From Lactarius indigo (taxonomy: Eukaryota > Basidiomycota > Agaricomycetes > Russulales > Russulaceae): a DNA stretch of 64,000 bases. Position 1 is the first letter of the stretch; the number at the start of each line of letters is the position of its first letter. The notes under the pieces are model-generated. The model made no database searches. It was not told where the DNA came from and was given only the letters and a program-made list of their open reading frames with translations. Shown here one piece after another: positions 48,340 through 58,162 of this stretch. A program made the position numbers and the translations under genes. The stretch spans positions 186,001 through 250,000 of the forward strand of contig JAFKAC010000033.1 of assembly GCA_025766275.1 (NCBI GenBank). Direction: 5' to 3'.

Positions 48340-49826
48340 TTACTCGGCGCCGAGATCCCCGGAAATGCCCGCCCAGTCCATTTCGGCATCTTCCTCCTCA
48401 TACTCGTATTCGGTCCCGTCCTCAATTTCATCCTCGTCAGCCGCTTCGGCATCATCACCCGAGAGCGCGTCAACGTTGATCGCTCGCTCCTTACCCTTCG
48501 ACGAAGCGCGCGTTCGCGGCCGCTTCGGCGGCGGCTGCCCGAGAGAAGTGCCGGGCTCAACCATCATACCAAGATAGCTGGCCAACTGGAAGCGAAGGAA
48601 AATGATATTCTCGTCGATCAATGTACAAGAAGCCATCGCATGAGCAAGCTCAGCACGATAAAACACGATCGTTGTGGCGAGCTCGACGCCCGAACAGTCC
48701 TCTGGGGGACCGAAAAAGGCGCCGGCGTGAGCGTTGCCAGAAAACGAGCCGGCGCGAGCACTGCCAGATGGCGCGGGACCGGGCGGAGCGACACCGGGCG
48801 AAGCGACACCGGGAGAGGGAACACAGGGAGGCGCGGCGGCGCCTGCCCGACGGCGGCGACGGCGCAGAAGCGGCGCCCGAACACACGCGCGATCCCCGTG
48901 AACGCACCGCCAGCACGGATACGGTGGCAAACTACCGACAACGGGCGCGCATTTCACCTTGCTCTTGATGCAAGTCACGCACTAGAAGACAGGTTAGCCA
49001 ACACTCAAGAGAAGCCAACCGAGACGCACCCGCCGCCACCCAGCGATCAATGTGACATCCATCAGCTCGGGCGTACGACCGCGCTTAACGCCGCGACCGG
49101 TCCCCGACCCGGAAGCGACCGCGGGCTCCTCAGAAAGCGCGGCGGCGGCACCAGACGGGGAAGGCGCCGCCCCAGCCGCACGAAGAGCGGGAGATTGGAT
49201 GGAACTCTGCGAAAAGAGTTCTGATAAGCCGAAGGCGGGAGAACCGCCGACGGGTGAAGGGCCGAGTGGGTGCGCGGACGACCGCAAGAGCGGCGATGGA
49301 ACCGGCAGCGATGGCGGCATGTCGGGCCTGGTGTCGGCCGCGAGAATGGCCGCACGGTGGGCCTCGAACTCGGCGCGAGACAAAGTACCAGCCTCCACCT
49401 GTCGGCGGTACTCGGCGAGCCGCGCATAGTCACCGGGTATATCGGCCGACCCAGGCGGAACCGACGGCGCCAACAAGGAGCCCAGCCGCTCCTCGCTCCC
49501 AGCAACAAGACGAGGCGAATGTTCAAGCCAAGCCGCCGAAGCGAACGGAAGCAGGCAGCTGCGTGCAGCGCCAACAAGAGCGTCCACCTCCTGATCGACG
49601 CCAACATCTACGCCGGCCTCGATCGCCGACGAAACGACAAGTTCCTGTCAACCCGATCAACCACGATCAGCACGGATCAAAGCCGACAAGTACTCACCAG
49701 AGCCGACGAAAAGGTCTGCGCTAGCTCGTCGGCCGACGCGGCATCCAAATCGGTCCTCTCAAACTCGGGGCGAAGACGCAAGAGCGACAACTTAGCGAAC
49801 GAAAAAACACGGGATTTTTGCGACAT
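48340..49826 (-). CDS. Antisense gene 1 in the 12-kb element: spliced Zn(II)2Cys6 protein
   Basis: ATG at 49826-49824 (AACATGTC). Exon 1 49826-49698 (43 codons); intron 49697-49645 (53 bp, GTGAGT...TGACAG); exon 2 49644-49030 (205 codons); intron 49029-48982 (48 bp, GTGCGT, CTAAC, TTCTAG); exon 3 48981-48340. All joins are phase 0, giving about 461 aa. N-terminal part is related to genes 2 and 3: SAAWLEHSPRL, DYARLAEYRRQVEAGTL, SRAEFEAHRAAIL. A Pro/Ser/Ala-rich linker with a basic GRGVKRGRTPE follows. Exon 3 starts with the first cysteine of C-x2-C-x6-C-x11-C-x2-C-x6-C (residues about 249-281), the fungal binuclear zinc cluster, then an RRRRRR stretch, a helix-rich segment and a Glu/Asp-rich tail. 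A DNA-binding regulator is likely by family; the target is unknown. Confidence 0.8.
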
Positions 49827-49996
49827 GTTAGAAGAATCGACTCAAGGAAGAAAAATGGCGAAAGGACGACGATAACAATATCGGCGACAACGTATGGCGG
49901 ACTCACGGACCGTTCTCACGCTACTGGCACCGCCCGACAACTTCTACCACGCGATGCTATTGCGCCGACTGACTGAGGACAGTCAGAAGCTCAGCC

Positions 49997-50007
49997 AAGA
50001 GGGGAAA
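49997..50007 (+). promoter_or_regulatory. Polypurine tract of the 12-kb element
   Basis: AAGAGGGGAAA directly abuts the 3' LTR start TGATAC, the standard position for plus-strand priming. Confidence 0.8.
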
Positions 50008-50859
50008 TGATACACCCGGCGCGCCGCTAAGCGTTAATTTTTGCAGATCTAAGCTAATACAACAATATGCGGCAGACCGGCCCAACCGGCCCGTCTAGAG
50101 TACTGCGATCGGTCACTCTCGGCGGCGGGAAGAGCAGCCCATGGTGATGGGCCGAGATGCCCAAATATTCTAGCCGCATATGCGAACGGTAGCCTACTGC
50201 TGCAATCACGGGTGCGGCCCCAGTGCGGGGTATGGGACGGTGCCTATATTAGCGCGGAACATGTGAAAGCCCCAGAAACCGATCAGGGCCGACATGGCGA
50301 ATAGCGACATACCGGAGCGGCCGAGCAGAATCACAGGTGCGGCCATGGCGCGAATAGGCAAAGCTGCACCTAGGGTTGGTAAGGCGACACCCCAGAGAAG
50401 AGCGGATCAGACCGGCGTGGGTTTAAGGCAGGAGAGTAAGATGGACGTTCAGCAAGGGAAAAGCGGCGAGGTGCGGATTCGGTCGGCGAGCGGCAGCACA
50501 TAAATAGCTCTATACCACAGGTACAAGAACAGCAACCTTCGGGGAGCCCATAGCGACCTCATTCTATTCATACGCTCATATCCTACTATTCGATTATCTA
50601 CGACATCTATTCTATTTTGATTTTGCGAAGCACCCGTGTGTGCGTATTCGGCTATACCTTGGCTATTCGCAGCCCCGCGTCATGTTAAGACTACATCGCT
50701 CTCACCTCGGTCGGCTTCGGCTCGTTCGGTCCCGCGTCGGTGCGCCTTCGGTTAAAGTCACCATCGGCCGGATTATCGGTCCTATATTCCCTGACTTCTC
50801 GAACCCAATATCACTCCTTTACCGGTCGTTCTTGCGTTTAGCGACGGTTTAGGGTATCA
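50008..50859 (+). repeat. 3' LTR of the 12-kb element
   Basis: 852 bp, same length as the 5' LTR. About 14 differences by eye, each a CpG to TpG or CpA exchange. Confidence 0.94.
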
Positions 50860-50894
50860 ACGGATGAGGTAAAGGACCTCATACTTCAAGATCT

Positions 50895-53800
50895 GTGGGG
50901 AAAAGAGGGTTTTCGGGACGCCTGAACCCGTCAGTCTGGGTGAGGGCTCTTCAATGTAATTCTGTAATTGTGACAACGCGCTATCGATCTATGCGAATTC
51001 CAGTAACTGTCTGTACAAATTACCAAACGACTGAAACAAACGCGCTGGTTGACTCTGGTGCAACCGACAACTTTATCCGACCTGGGCTGGCAAAATGAGC
51101 TGGTATCCAGACACAGCCACTGAACATGCCCCGCAAGATATGGAATATAGACAATACGGAAAATAAAGCTGGGTTAATCACTCATTACGTTAACCTGGAA
51201 GTGAAAACACGGGGACAGATCAAACAAATGACCTTCTTGGTCACCGATCTTGGAAGTGAAGACATGGTGCTGGGTTATCCATGGCTAAGCGCGTTCGAAC
51301 CAACGATCAGCTGGGCCACTGCCACCATGCACCCCGACATGCAGCCGGTAGTACTGGCAACTACCGAAGCGTTACTATCAACAACGACCATTCGAGCCCT
51401 TATCGTGGCCGAAAAAGAAGACATTATACGGGAACTAGAGGAGGAAACGTTCGCTAGGGCCACCACCTCGACAGAGCTGGCCATACAGGCGAAACAACAA
51501 CAGACGGCAGCAGTGCTCCCTCAAGAATATGCAAGGTACAGCAAACTTTTTAACGAGCAAGCCTCGCACCGCTTCCCCCCGGCAAGACCGTGGGATCATG
51601 CGATAGACTTCAAACCATCCGCGCCGACCGCCATCGACTGCAAAATCTACCCCATGACTCAAAAAGAAGAGGGCGAACTCAAGGAGTTTCTGGAGGAAAA
51701 GCTGAAGCAGGGGTACTTACGCCCTTCTATCTCCCCGTACGCGTCTTCCTTCTTTTTCATTAAAAAGAAGGACGGAAAACTACACCCTGTACAGGACTAC
51801 CGAGTGATCAACTCCCACACCATCCGAAACCAGTACCCGCTGCCGCTCATTCAGGACCTCATCCTCGACCTCAGTAATGCCCACATCTACACCAAACTAG
51901 ACATCCGATGGGGCTACAATAACATACGAATTCGCGACGGCGATCAGGAAAAGGCAGCGTTCAAAACCAAATTCGGCCTCTTTGAACCCACGGTCATGTT
52001 CTTCAGACTCACTAACTCCCCCGCCACCTTTCAGGCCATGATGAACCACATCTATCGCGACACGATAGCGAAACACGAACGCCTGGGCACTACCATACGT
52101 GTCTACATGGACGATATTGGTATCGCCACTCACTTCGATCACGATTTAGCGGCCCACGTGAACGCTGTCCGCGATGTATTACGCGTCGCGGAGGAGCACG
52201 ACCTCTACTTCAAACTCGAGAAATGCCTATTCCATCAACCGCGGATGGATTACCTGGGGGTAATCCTTGAAAGGGGGGTGACCCGAATGGACCCTGTAAA
52301 AGTTCAAGGTATCAAGGACTGGCCGACGCCGACAAAAGTCAAAGATGTCCGTTCTTTCCTCGGCTTCTGTAACTTTTACAGACTTTTTATCCGCGGTTTC
52401 GCAACTCACGCCAAGCCACTTACTAAACTGACACGAAAGGATGAAGAATGGCGATGGACTGAAGAAGAAGACAGGGCGTTCAATACCCTAAAACGTCTCG
52501 TAATGGAAGAACCAGTGCTGGCACACCCCGTCCTGCAGGATCCGTTTGAATTGGAAGTTGACGCTTCGGGCTACGTGGTGGGAGCCGTCTTACTACAAAA
52601 GAAATCTGACGGCAAGCGACACCCCATAGGTTACTACTCGGCGACACTCTCTGAAGCCGAAAGAAACTACGACATCTACGACCTAGAATTGCTCGCAATA
52701 GTTAAGGCCCTGCGGAACTGGCGACCACTCCTCGCAGGTGCCCCCCACAAGATTAAAATCTATTCGGACCACCTGAACCTACAATACTGGAAGTCACCAC
52801 AGAAGATCAGCAGACGAGTTGCTAGGGAAGTGCTCGAGCTTTCTGAATACGACTTCAAGATTCATCACATTAAGGGGAAGAACAACGGGAGAGCGGATGC
52901 CCTGTCAAGACAACCAGACTACGACCAAGGAGTCGAAGACAACAGCGAAGTAGTGGTCCTACCTCCCGAGGTTTTTGTACGAACCCTTAACACCGCGCGT
53001 ACTTTCATCGCAAACCCAAATCTACTGCAACCACGCCACCAGCAGGACGAGAAGGTGATCAAGATATGGATCGACCCTCATCACCTCAAGAAAATACAAG
53101 GAGAATGGTACAAGGACGGCAGGTTCGTGATCACAGGACCCGCGTCGACTCAACGTGCACTAATACATGACCATCACGACCTGCCAATACACGGCCATCC
53201 GGGAATTGCAAGAACTCAACGCATCCTGGAAAGACATTACTGGTGGCCACGGCTTCAAAGAGACGTATACGAATACGTGCAAGGCTGCGCAGAATGCCAA
53301 AGGAATAAAGTCAACACAAGACCCATACGGGCCACACTGCACCCCATCATGCCAATACTGGAAGCCATGCCGTTCCACACAGTGGCGGTAGACTTCATCA
53401 CCAAACTCCCCGTTTCCAAGGGATACGACAGTATACTAACTGTCACAGATCACGACTGCAGCAAGGCCTCTATTTTTATCCCATGTCGAGAAGAAATTAC
53501 CGCGGAAGAAACGGCGGCTCTGTACGTCGCCCAAGTGTTCAAACGCTTCGGGCTGCTGCGCAAAATAATAAGCGACCGCGATCCCCGCTTCACGTCCAAG
53601 TTTACCAGAGAAGTATGCCGTATTCTGGGGATTCAGCAGAACATATCAACGGCATATCATCCGTGTACTGATGGGCAGTCCGAACGGACTAACCAGTGGC
53701 TAGAACAGTACCTACGCTTCTGGGTAAATGAGCAGCAAGATAACTGGACAGCTTATCTACCAATCGCCGAATTTGCGCACAACAACTGGCCACATGAACA

Positions 53801-55634
53801 TACCAAGGAGTCGCCGTTCCAACTTCTGATGGGGTATAACCTGCAAGCGGATTGGACAGATAAGCCATCCCCCATTCCTCTCGCGACCGCACGACTGACG
53901 CAACTAAAAGAAGCTAGAGACAACGCCCAACGCCTTATAAAGAAGGCGCAAGAATCATGGGTGCGCAACAAAGATACGCCCAAGTTCGGTGTCAACGACC
54001 TCGTGTGGCTCGAGGGCAAGCATCTTCAAACCAACCAACCCACAGCGAAATTAGCGGCGCGACGCCACGGACCCTTTCGGGTGATACAGGTGATGTCCCC
54101 CTACAACTATCGATTGGAACTTCCCACGCAGTGGAGCATCCACCCAGTGTTTCACATCGATCTTCTCACCCCGTACAAGCAAACTTCCTTACACGGGGAG
54201 AACTTCATACGACCACCGCCAGAATTGATAGATGGAGAAGAGGAATACGAGGTCGAGGCCATTCTAGACGCTCGGCATTTCGGCAGAGGGAGACGCCTCC
54301 AATATCTGGTCAAATGGAAGGGGTACCTGGACTCGGAGAACCAGTGGGTCAACAAAGACGACGTCTTTGCGCCAGAAGCGCTCCGCCTGTATCAGGAAAC
54401 ACAGACCCACAGCAGAAGAGATAAAGTGGGAGTCGCTCGGACAGAGGACAGTCATCCCCTCTTCCTTCGCTCAGCCATCACTCTCATGCCCACTTCTCCA
54501 CTACGACATGTCACACAGGCGCAGCTCCTCGACTCCCTCGCAGAAGACGCACGCACCCTCTTGGCTGAGGACGACGACACCGAAATTCCCAACACTCAGC
54601 TCACGCCATGGACACCTCTTGCACCAGCAGAGGGGCCCATCACCGCACAAGAATGGATCAACGTCATCACCAGATTCCCAGACCCAGCGACTACCCCCGA
54701 CGACGACCAAGCCGTCATCCACGTCTTCCGAAACGATCGCGGCGAACGTGAACCCATCGCCGCTATCCCCCCAAGCGACGACCTCATCGGCGTTCGCGGA
54801 ATTTTCCCGAGCAACGACCAGCGTTCAAGTGCTGATGGAGTACGAGTTGGAGGGCTGGAAGAGGGTAGCGGCAGCGTGGCAGAAGGAGCAGTTGGACTCA
54901 GCAGCGGCCCGACTGAGGGAGATGCGCGAGCGACGGCAGCAATGGTGGCAGCTGAGGCTGACCATGACGATGAAGATTATTACCCGGCGAGACACACCTT
55001 CCTTCGAACAAAACGCGACCCTGATAATCCCCTCATCACACCCTGGCTCGTCTACTCCGACGGGTCCCCCATGTATCGAGGACGTGTGCGCGTGCCTGGT
55101 GCCGCCGATCACCGTCCATTCACCGCAGCCAACGACCCTGCGCACGTCATTGCGCCTGAAGGGTTCCGGGCGAACCGACGACCCCATTATATTCGATACC
55201 CCATCACCGGACCAGACGGAGTAGAGAGGGACACATCGCATGTCCAGATCATCGGAGGGGCGGACCCCCTCATATTAGGAGTTATACCGGGCTCACCACA
55301 TGTCTATGGTAAGCCCTTCTACGCCGAGCCTCACGTATCCGCCGCGCTCCGCCCCACGTACCCGCATGAGGATCTCATCGTCTTCAAGGCGGACAAGATC
55401 ACAGACCGCGCGCTCAATCATATTAACAATGAGTCGCTCACCGCTGAGGTCACGCGCTTCCGCGCGGCCAGCTACGAGCTGGATCGACTTCGCGTGAGGG
55501 TGAGTCAACTCCGCGCTATGATCGAGTGCGCGCAGGACGACCGACGCGACGCCATCTACCGTTTGGAGCGCGCCACCGCATTGGAGCGCATCACCGACGA
55601 GCAGCGCGATTGGCCGGCTCGCGACTTTCGGTGA
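50895..55634 (+). pseudogene. Family A pol: protease-RT-RNase H-integrase-chromodomain-tail, nearly intact
   Basis: Protease (ALVDSGATDNFIRPG) is separated from the rest by one TGA at 51096-51098 where arginine fits. From 51126 it is open for 1,502 codons: retropepsin end (MVLGYPWLSAFEP), RT with FFFIKKKDGKLHPVQDY and VYMDDIGIAT (residue about 327), RNase H (YDLELLAIVKALRNWR), integrase with HGHPGIART...CAECQ (about 688-725), catalytic D in VAVDFITKLP (about 755), D in ISDRDPRF (about 815), E in GQSERTNQW (about 850), then HGPFRVIQVMSPYNY, chromodomain YLVKWKGYLDSENQW (about 1058), and a long tail of over 400 residues ending LERITDEQRDWPARDFR. It uses the -1 frame relative to gag. The tail module near 1341-1400 recurs in other copies. 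Confidence 0.92.
50907..50913 (+). promoter_or_regulatory. Putative -1 frameshift heptamer GGGTTTT
   Basis: In the gag frame it reads G GGT TTT, the X XXY YYZ pattern, ten bases before the gag TGA. The same heptamer in the same register occurs at 13693-13699 in the older copy. Pol is in the -1 frame in both. Confidence 0.5.
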
Positions 55635-55665
55635 GTCTGGGGCCTCACACTAAAAGAGGAGGTGA

Positions 55666-55990
55666 TGTCACGTTTCGATTCATACCCTTACTGTACCGGT
55701 TGCAACTACGGTGGTAAGGTATATTAGTTGCGGACTTACCTATGATAGCGCGGTGATACGGTGATACGATAGGAGATATGGTACCGATTGATGACTGAGA
55801 ACGGACGCCACTAGTACTAGTAGTAGTAGTATTAGGGTTCGAGTTGTTTTAGCGATACGTTGGACGCTACCTTACAGTGACTCATAGCAGCGCTTGAAAG
55901 CCTGCTCGATATGTATTTAAACTGTCTCGTGAAGACCAAGATACGCCATCTTGGTCTTCTTGAATCGTCACTTGTTGTTTTCTCTTCTCT

Positions 55991-56027
<37 letters not shown>

Positions 56028-56201
56028 ATAGTTGTCCGACTTCGCTCGTGACTCAGGTCTTCCACTTATTGGTATACCTCCGCGTATTTACCGCTGCATA
56101 AGCTTGGACCTCCACGTCTTCAAGCCCGAAGGACTGCCATAGTGCTAAGTTGTTACCGCTACTCCGTGCTCAAGTCGAGCTCACGTCGTGACGGTGTTAC
56201 A
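55666..56201 (+). repeat. 3' LTR of family A element
   Basis: 536 bp, TGTCACG...GTTACA, with a 31-bp (CT)n run at 55995-56025, two bases shorter than in the 5' LTR. Confidence 0.93.
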
Positions 56202-57399
56202 TCCCATGTAATTGGATGATGGAATTTGATTGTGTTTACAATGAGGGCGTTGGGGAGTCCCTTCTGGAAAATTTCCAGTGTGGTGGCTTTGTCCTTATTG
56301 TATCCCACCTTGTTAGCGAGGTTTGAGAACTTGGCAATGTACGTGTCGATGTCTTCCTTCTCCATTCTAAGATTTTGGATGGAGTGTCGGGCTTTCTGTT
56401 GTTGTGTGGTATCGGTGTAGGCTTGAATGAATCGTGCTTCGATGGTGTCCCAGAGGTTTTCTTCATTTAAGGCCACCCCTGCTACTAGTTGGGCGACAAG
56501 CCACTGGATCTGTTCTTCAACCCAGTCATCTACGAGGGGACCTCGGATATAGGAAAGGAGGGTCATTGCGTGGGAATACGGGACCACCAGCTGTTGTACG
56601 GTGGGGTTCATTCCTTGGTAGAGGGAGAAGGCGTTGAGAAACGCCCGACTTGATTCCCGATCTCCTGTAAACTCTGGTGGGGCGTTTCCTCTGAGCCTCC
56701 CATTAAGGGGACCTGGGGCTGCGCCTCCTCCTCCTGCAGCTGCGCCTCCACCTCCAGGCATGCCACCTCCGCCTCCACCTCCAGGCGCACCGCCTCCACT
56801 TCCAGGCGCACCACCTCCATGATGGCTTCCTGGGCCTCCTGGAGGGCCGCTTCCGCCTGCCGGCGTACTTCCTCCCATAGGATGTCCTCCACTACTTGGA
56901 GCAGCCGCAGAGGAGGACACTCCTCCACTGGGTTGGCCACCTCCTGATTGGGTGAGGGTGGTTGAGAGTTGGGTTTGGGTGGTGGACATATCGGCATATG
57001 ATGCAAAATCGACTGTTCTGGTGATAGTGGGTGTGAGGGTAGGATCTGGGTTTTCGCTGTCTGAGTCTGGTTCTGCGATGTCAGAATCAATGTCAAGACC
57101 TTGTACTCAGGCTTTTCCTGGTCCAAGTCCAAAGGATGCTGGTACTGGTTTGATTGAATACCAAGAGTTCTTTTTGTCTGAGTAAGCAACGTAGGCCTAG
57201 ACGTGTTGGTCTTCAATGTATTCAATGGGTTCGTAGGTATTTTTGTCAGGGTCGAAGATGTAGTAGCCTGTGTCGTGAGGAGTATTCCTCCAAATGGCCG
57301 TTCCTTTGATTGAGGATCGGAGGTCGTCGTCCACGTGTTGTTCCATGTATTCCTGGACAAACTTGGTTCGGCTTCAGCTAGTGAGAGCCACGGTGTTGG

Positions 57400-57410
57400 A
57401 GACTAGACTT
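57400..57410 (-). promoter_or_regulatory. Primer-binding site of family B element (self-priming type)
   Basis: On the minus strand AAGTCTAGTCT begins two bases after the 5' LTR. It is the exact complement of AGACTAGACTT inside the LTR (minus strand, 57647-57637), which lies 33 nt after TATTTAAA (minus strand, 57680-57673). Confidence 0.65.
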
Positions 57411-57412
57411 AA

Positions 57413-57985
57413 TGTAACACCACTACAGGGGCGTTGTGTACGACCTGTACCAAGTCAGTCGGATCGTGGTAACGCAAGCTCCAAGGCTTGGTTTCAGTAG
57501 GATGATGCACAAGGATCATAAGGACGTTAGCCACTTGGATTGTAGAGGAGCGCTAAGACTTGAAGGTCTAGTGGAGATGAGGGGGTTCGCGAGACAGTGA
57601 AGGGCATGAAGGCGTTCAAGTGTAGTATTACACAAGAAGTCTAGTCTACCATACAAGCTAGATAGGACTAGGTTTAAATAGATAACAACCTGTATGGTCG
57701 ATACAAACAGATGGCACCATCACCAGTCTCGGAACAAGCGAGAAGACATAAAGGGAACAAAGGAGGATCGTACTGGGAATAATGGTGAATCACACGGGGT
57801 TGTGCGTGAGTGAGAACATAACAGAAACTAGCACATGTTGAACTTTATTGGAGGAGAATGTCAATAAGTAGGGCGCATGATAGGAACCGGAGAAACGTAT
57901 AGTCCGTGTAATCATACAGGGCTCGTATAGTATGGGGGAAGGAATAGTGACGTGTGAAAGAACGAGTCCGAAGAAAATCGTAACA
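57413..57985 (-). repeat. 5' LTR of family B element
   Basis: 573 bp, plus-strand ends TGTAACACC and ATCGTAACA, followed by TSD CCTTG. It contains the TATA box and self-primer 11-mer described for its primer-binding site. Confidence 0.92.
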
Positions 57986-58162
57986 CCTTGACTTTGCTAG
58001 ACCTTCGCCTCTTAGCCTTCCTCTACAATCCAAGTGACTTGTGTCCTTGTGGTCCTTGTGCATCATTTCATCTGAAGTCAAGCCTTTGAGCTTGTACTAC
58101 CGATTGATCAACTGACTTGATACAGGTCGTATCTAACGCCCCTGTAGTGGCATTACATCCAT

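Larger units (their letters stand above)
38806..50859 (+). mobile_element. Complete 12,054-bp Ty3-type LTR retrotransposon with antisense genes
   Basis: Two 852-bp LTRs (38806-39657 and 50008-50859) with ends TGATAC/GTATCA and flanking 4-bp repeat ACGG (38802-38805 and 50860-50863). A primer-binding site starts at 39662, a polypurine tract AAGAGGGGAAA lies at 49997-50007. Sense strand: gag-protease 39722-42508, pol 42481-46128. The 3.9 kb from 46129 to 49996 carries three spliced genes on the opposite strand. The LTRs differ at about 14 positions by eye, all CpG transitions. It is the youngest layer of the nest and its pol is open. Confidence 0.95.
36813..50925 (+). pseudogene. Family A gag, split by the 12-kb element
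   Basis: One frame from 36813 to 38805 and, after the nested element, from 50864 to TGA 50923-50925. N-terminal segment HLCWVEVTWNPID and LNSRADWGPIDGQ; an acidic stretch near 37180; MPINPETGIRMTADDAAIF; a Gly/Pro-rich linker near 37540-37690; capsid-like FDGDRLKVDQFLTQW, FLSYIKGGAVSEWV and MTGEDIDKYVNDFEQLA; and knuckle CYNCHSPGHLSRNC near 38526. The end DEVKDLILQDLWGKEG is after the insertion. TGA codons at 37473-37475, near 37489 and 37935-37937; the first aligns with arginine in the copy at 4910-7499. Slippery heptamer GGGTTTT lies at 50907-50913. Confidence 0.88.
36255..56201 (+). mobile_element. Complete Ty3/gypsy chromovirus (family A), 19.9 kb with a nested 12-kb element
   Basis: LTRs at 36255-36792 (538 bp) and 55666-56201 (536 bp), TSD TCCCA (36250-36254 and 56202-56206). 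Without the nested element it is about 7.9 kb: LTR, self-primer site, gag, -1 frame pol, polypurine tract AAAAGAGGAGGTGA (55652-55665), LTR. By eye the LTRs differ at about 13 substitutions, all but one CpG transitions, and by one CT unit. Gag has three TGA codons and pol one, all at likely arginine positions, so it is a young but mutated copy. Confidence 0.94.
35772..57346 (-). pseudogene. Family B gag, split by the 20-kb insertion
   Basis: A likely ATG at 57346-57344 (MEQHVDDDL) opens a frame that continues as a Gly/Pro-rich linker near 56700-56900, a capsid-like domain (FTGDRESSRAFLNAFSLYQG, LLSYIRGPLVDDWVEEQ, and LRMEKEDIDTYIAKFSNLAN) and reaches HHPITWD at 56202. After the insertion (36255-56201) it resumes as TWDDWKAAVTLQQAEYL at about 36254, passes the knuckle CFHCQGQGHISCNC near 36030 and ends at 35772. 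Stops TAG and TGA near 57230 and 57105 interrupt the N-terminal part. The insertion point matches the TSD TCCCA exactly. Confidence 0.85.
26773..57985 (-). mobile_element. Complete Ty3/gypsy chromovirus (family B), 31.2 kb with nested insertions
   Basis: Two 573-bp LTRs (26773-27345 and 57413-57985) bound it, with TSD CCTTG (26768-26772 and 57986-57990). Order on the minus strand: 5' LTR, primer-binding site, gag, protease-RT-RNase H-integrase-chromodomain, an extra ORF, polypurine tract CAGGGGGTAA, 3' LTR. After subtracting the hAT element and the 20-kb element plus their TSDs, about 7.9 kb remain, a normal size. The two LTRs differ at many sites, including non-CpG ones, so it is older than its guests. 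Coding frames carry stops and a frameshift; it is not autonomous now. Confidence 0.93.
26356..58157 (+). mobile_element. Solo LTR of family L1, split by a 31-kb element
   Basis: The left part (26356-26772) starts TGTTACGATTT, and the right part (57991-58157) ends GGCATTACA. Together they make one L1 LTR of about 584 bp. The TSD is TCCAT (26351-26355 and 58158-58162). The LTR sits in the helicase gene and was itself hit at CCTTG by the full-length element of the same LTR family. Confidence 0.92.

Noticed and set aside
48157..49224. Sense-strand open frame of about 355 codons over the antisense gene 1 region
   Set aside because: Low-complexity Arg/Thr/Ala-rich product, no motif, and it crosses both exon 2-intron-exon 3 boundaries of the minus-strand gene whose splice signals and cysteine pattern are far more specific. 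CpG-rich DNA gives long shadow frames.
54367..55224. Plus-strand frame of about 285 codons and overlapping minus-strand frames over the family A pol tail
   Set aside because: The pol frame here is open for 1,502 codons and matches other copies; these are alternative-frame shadows.
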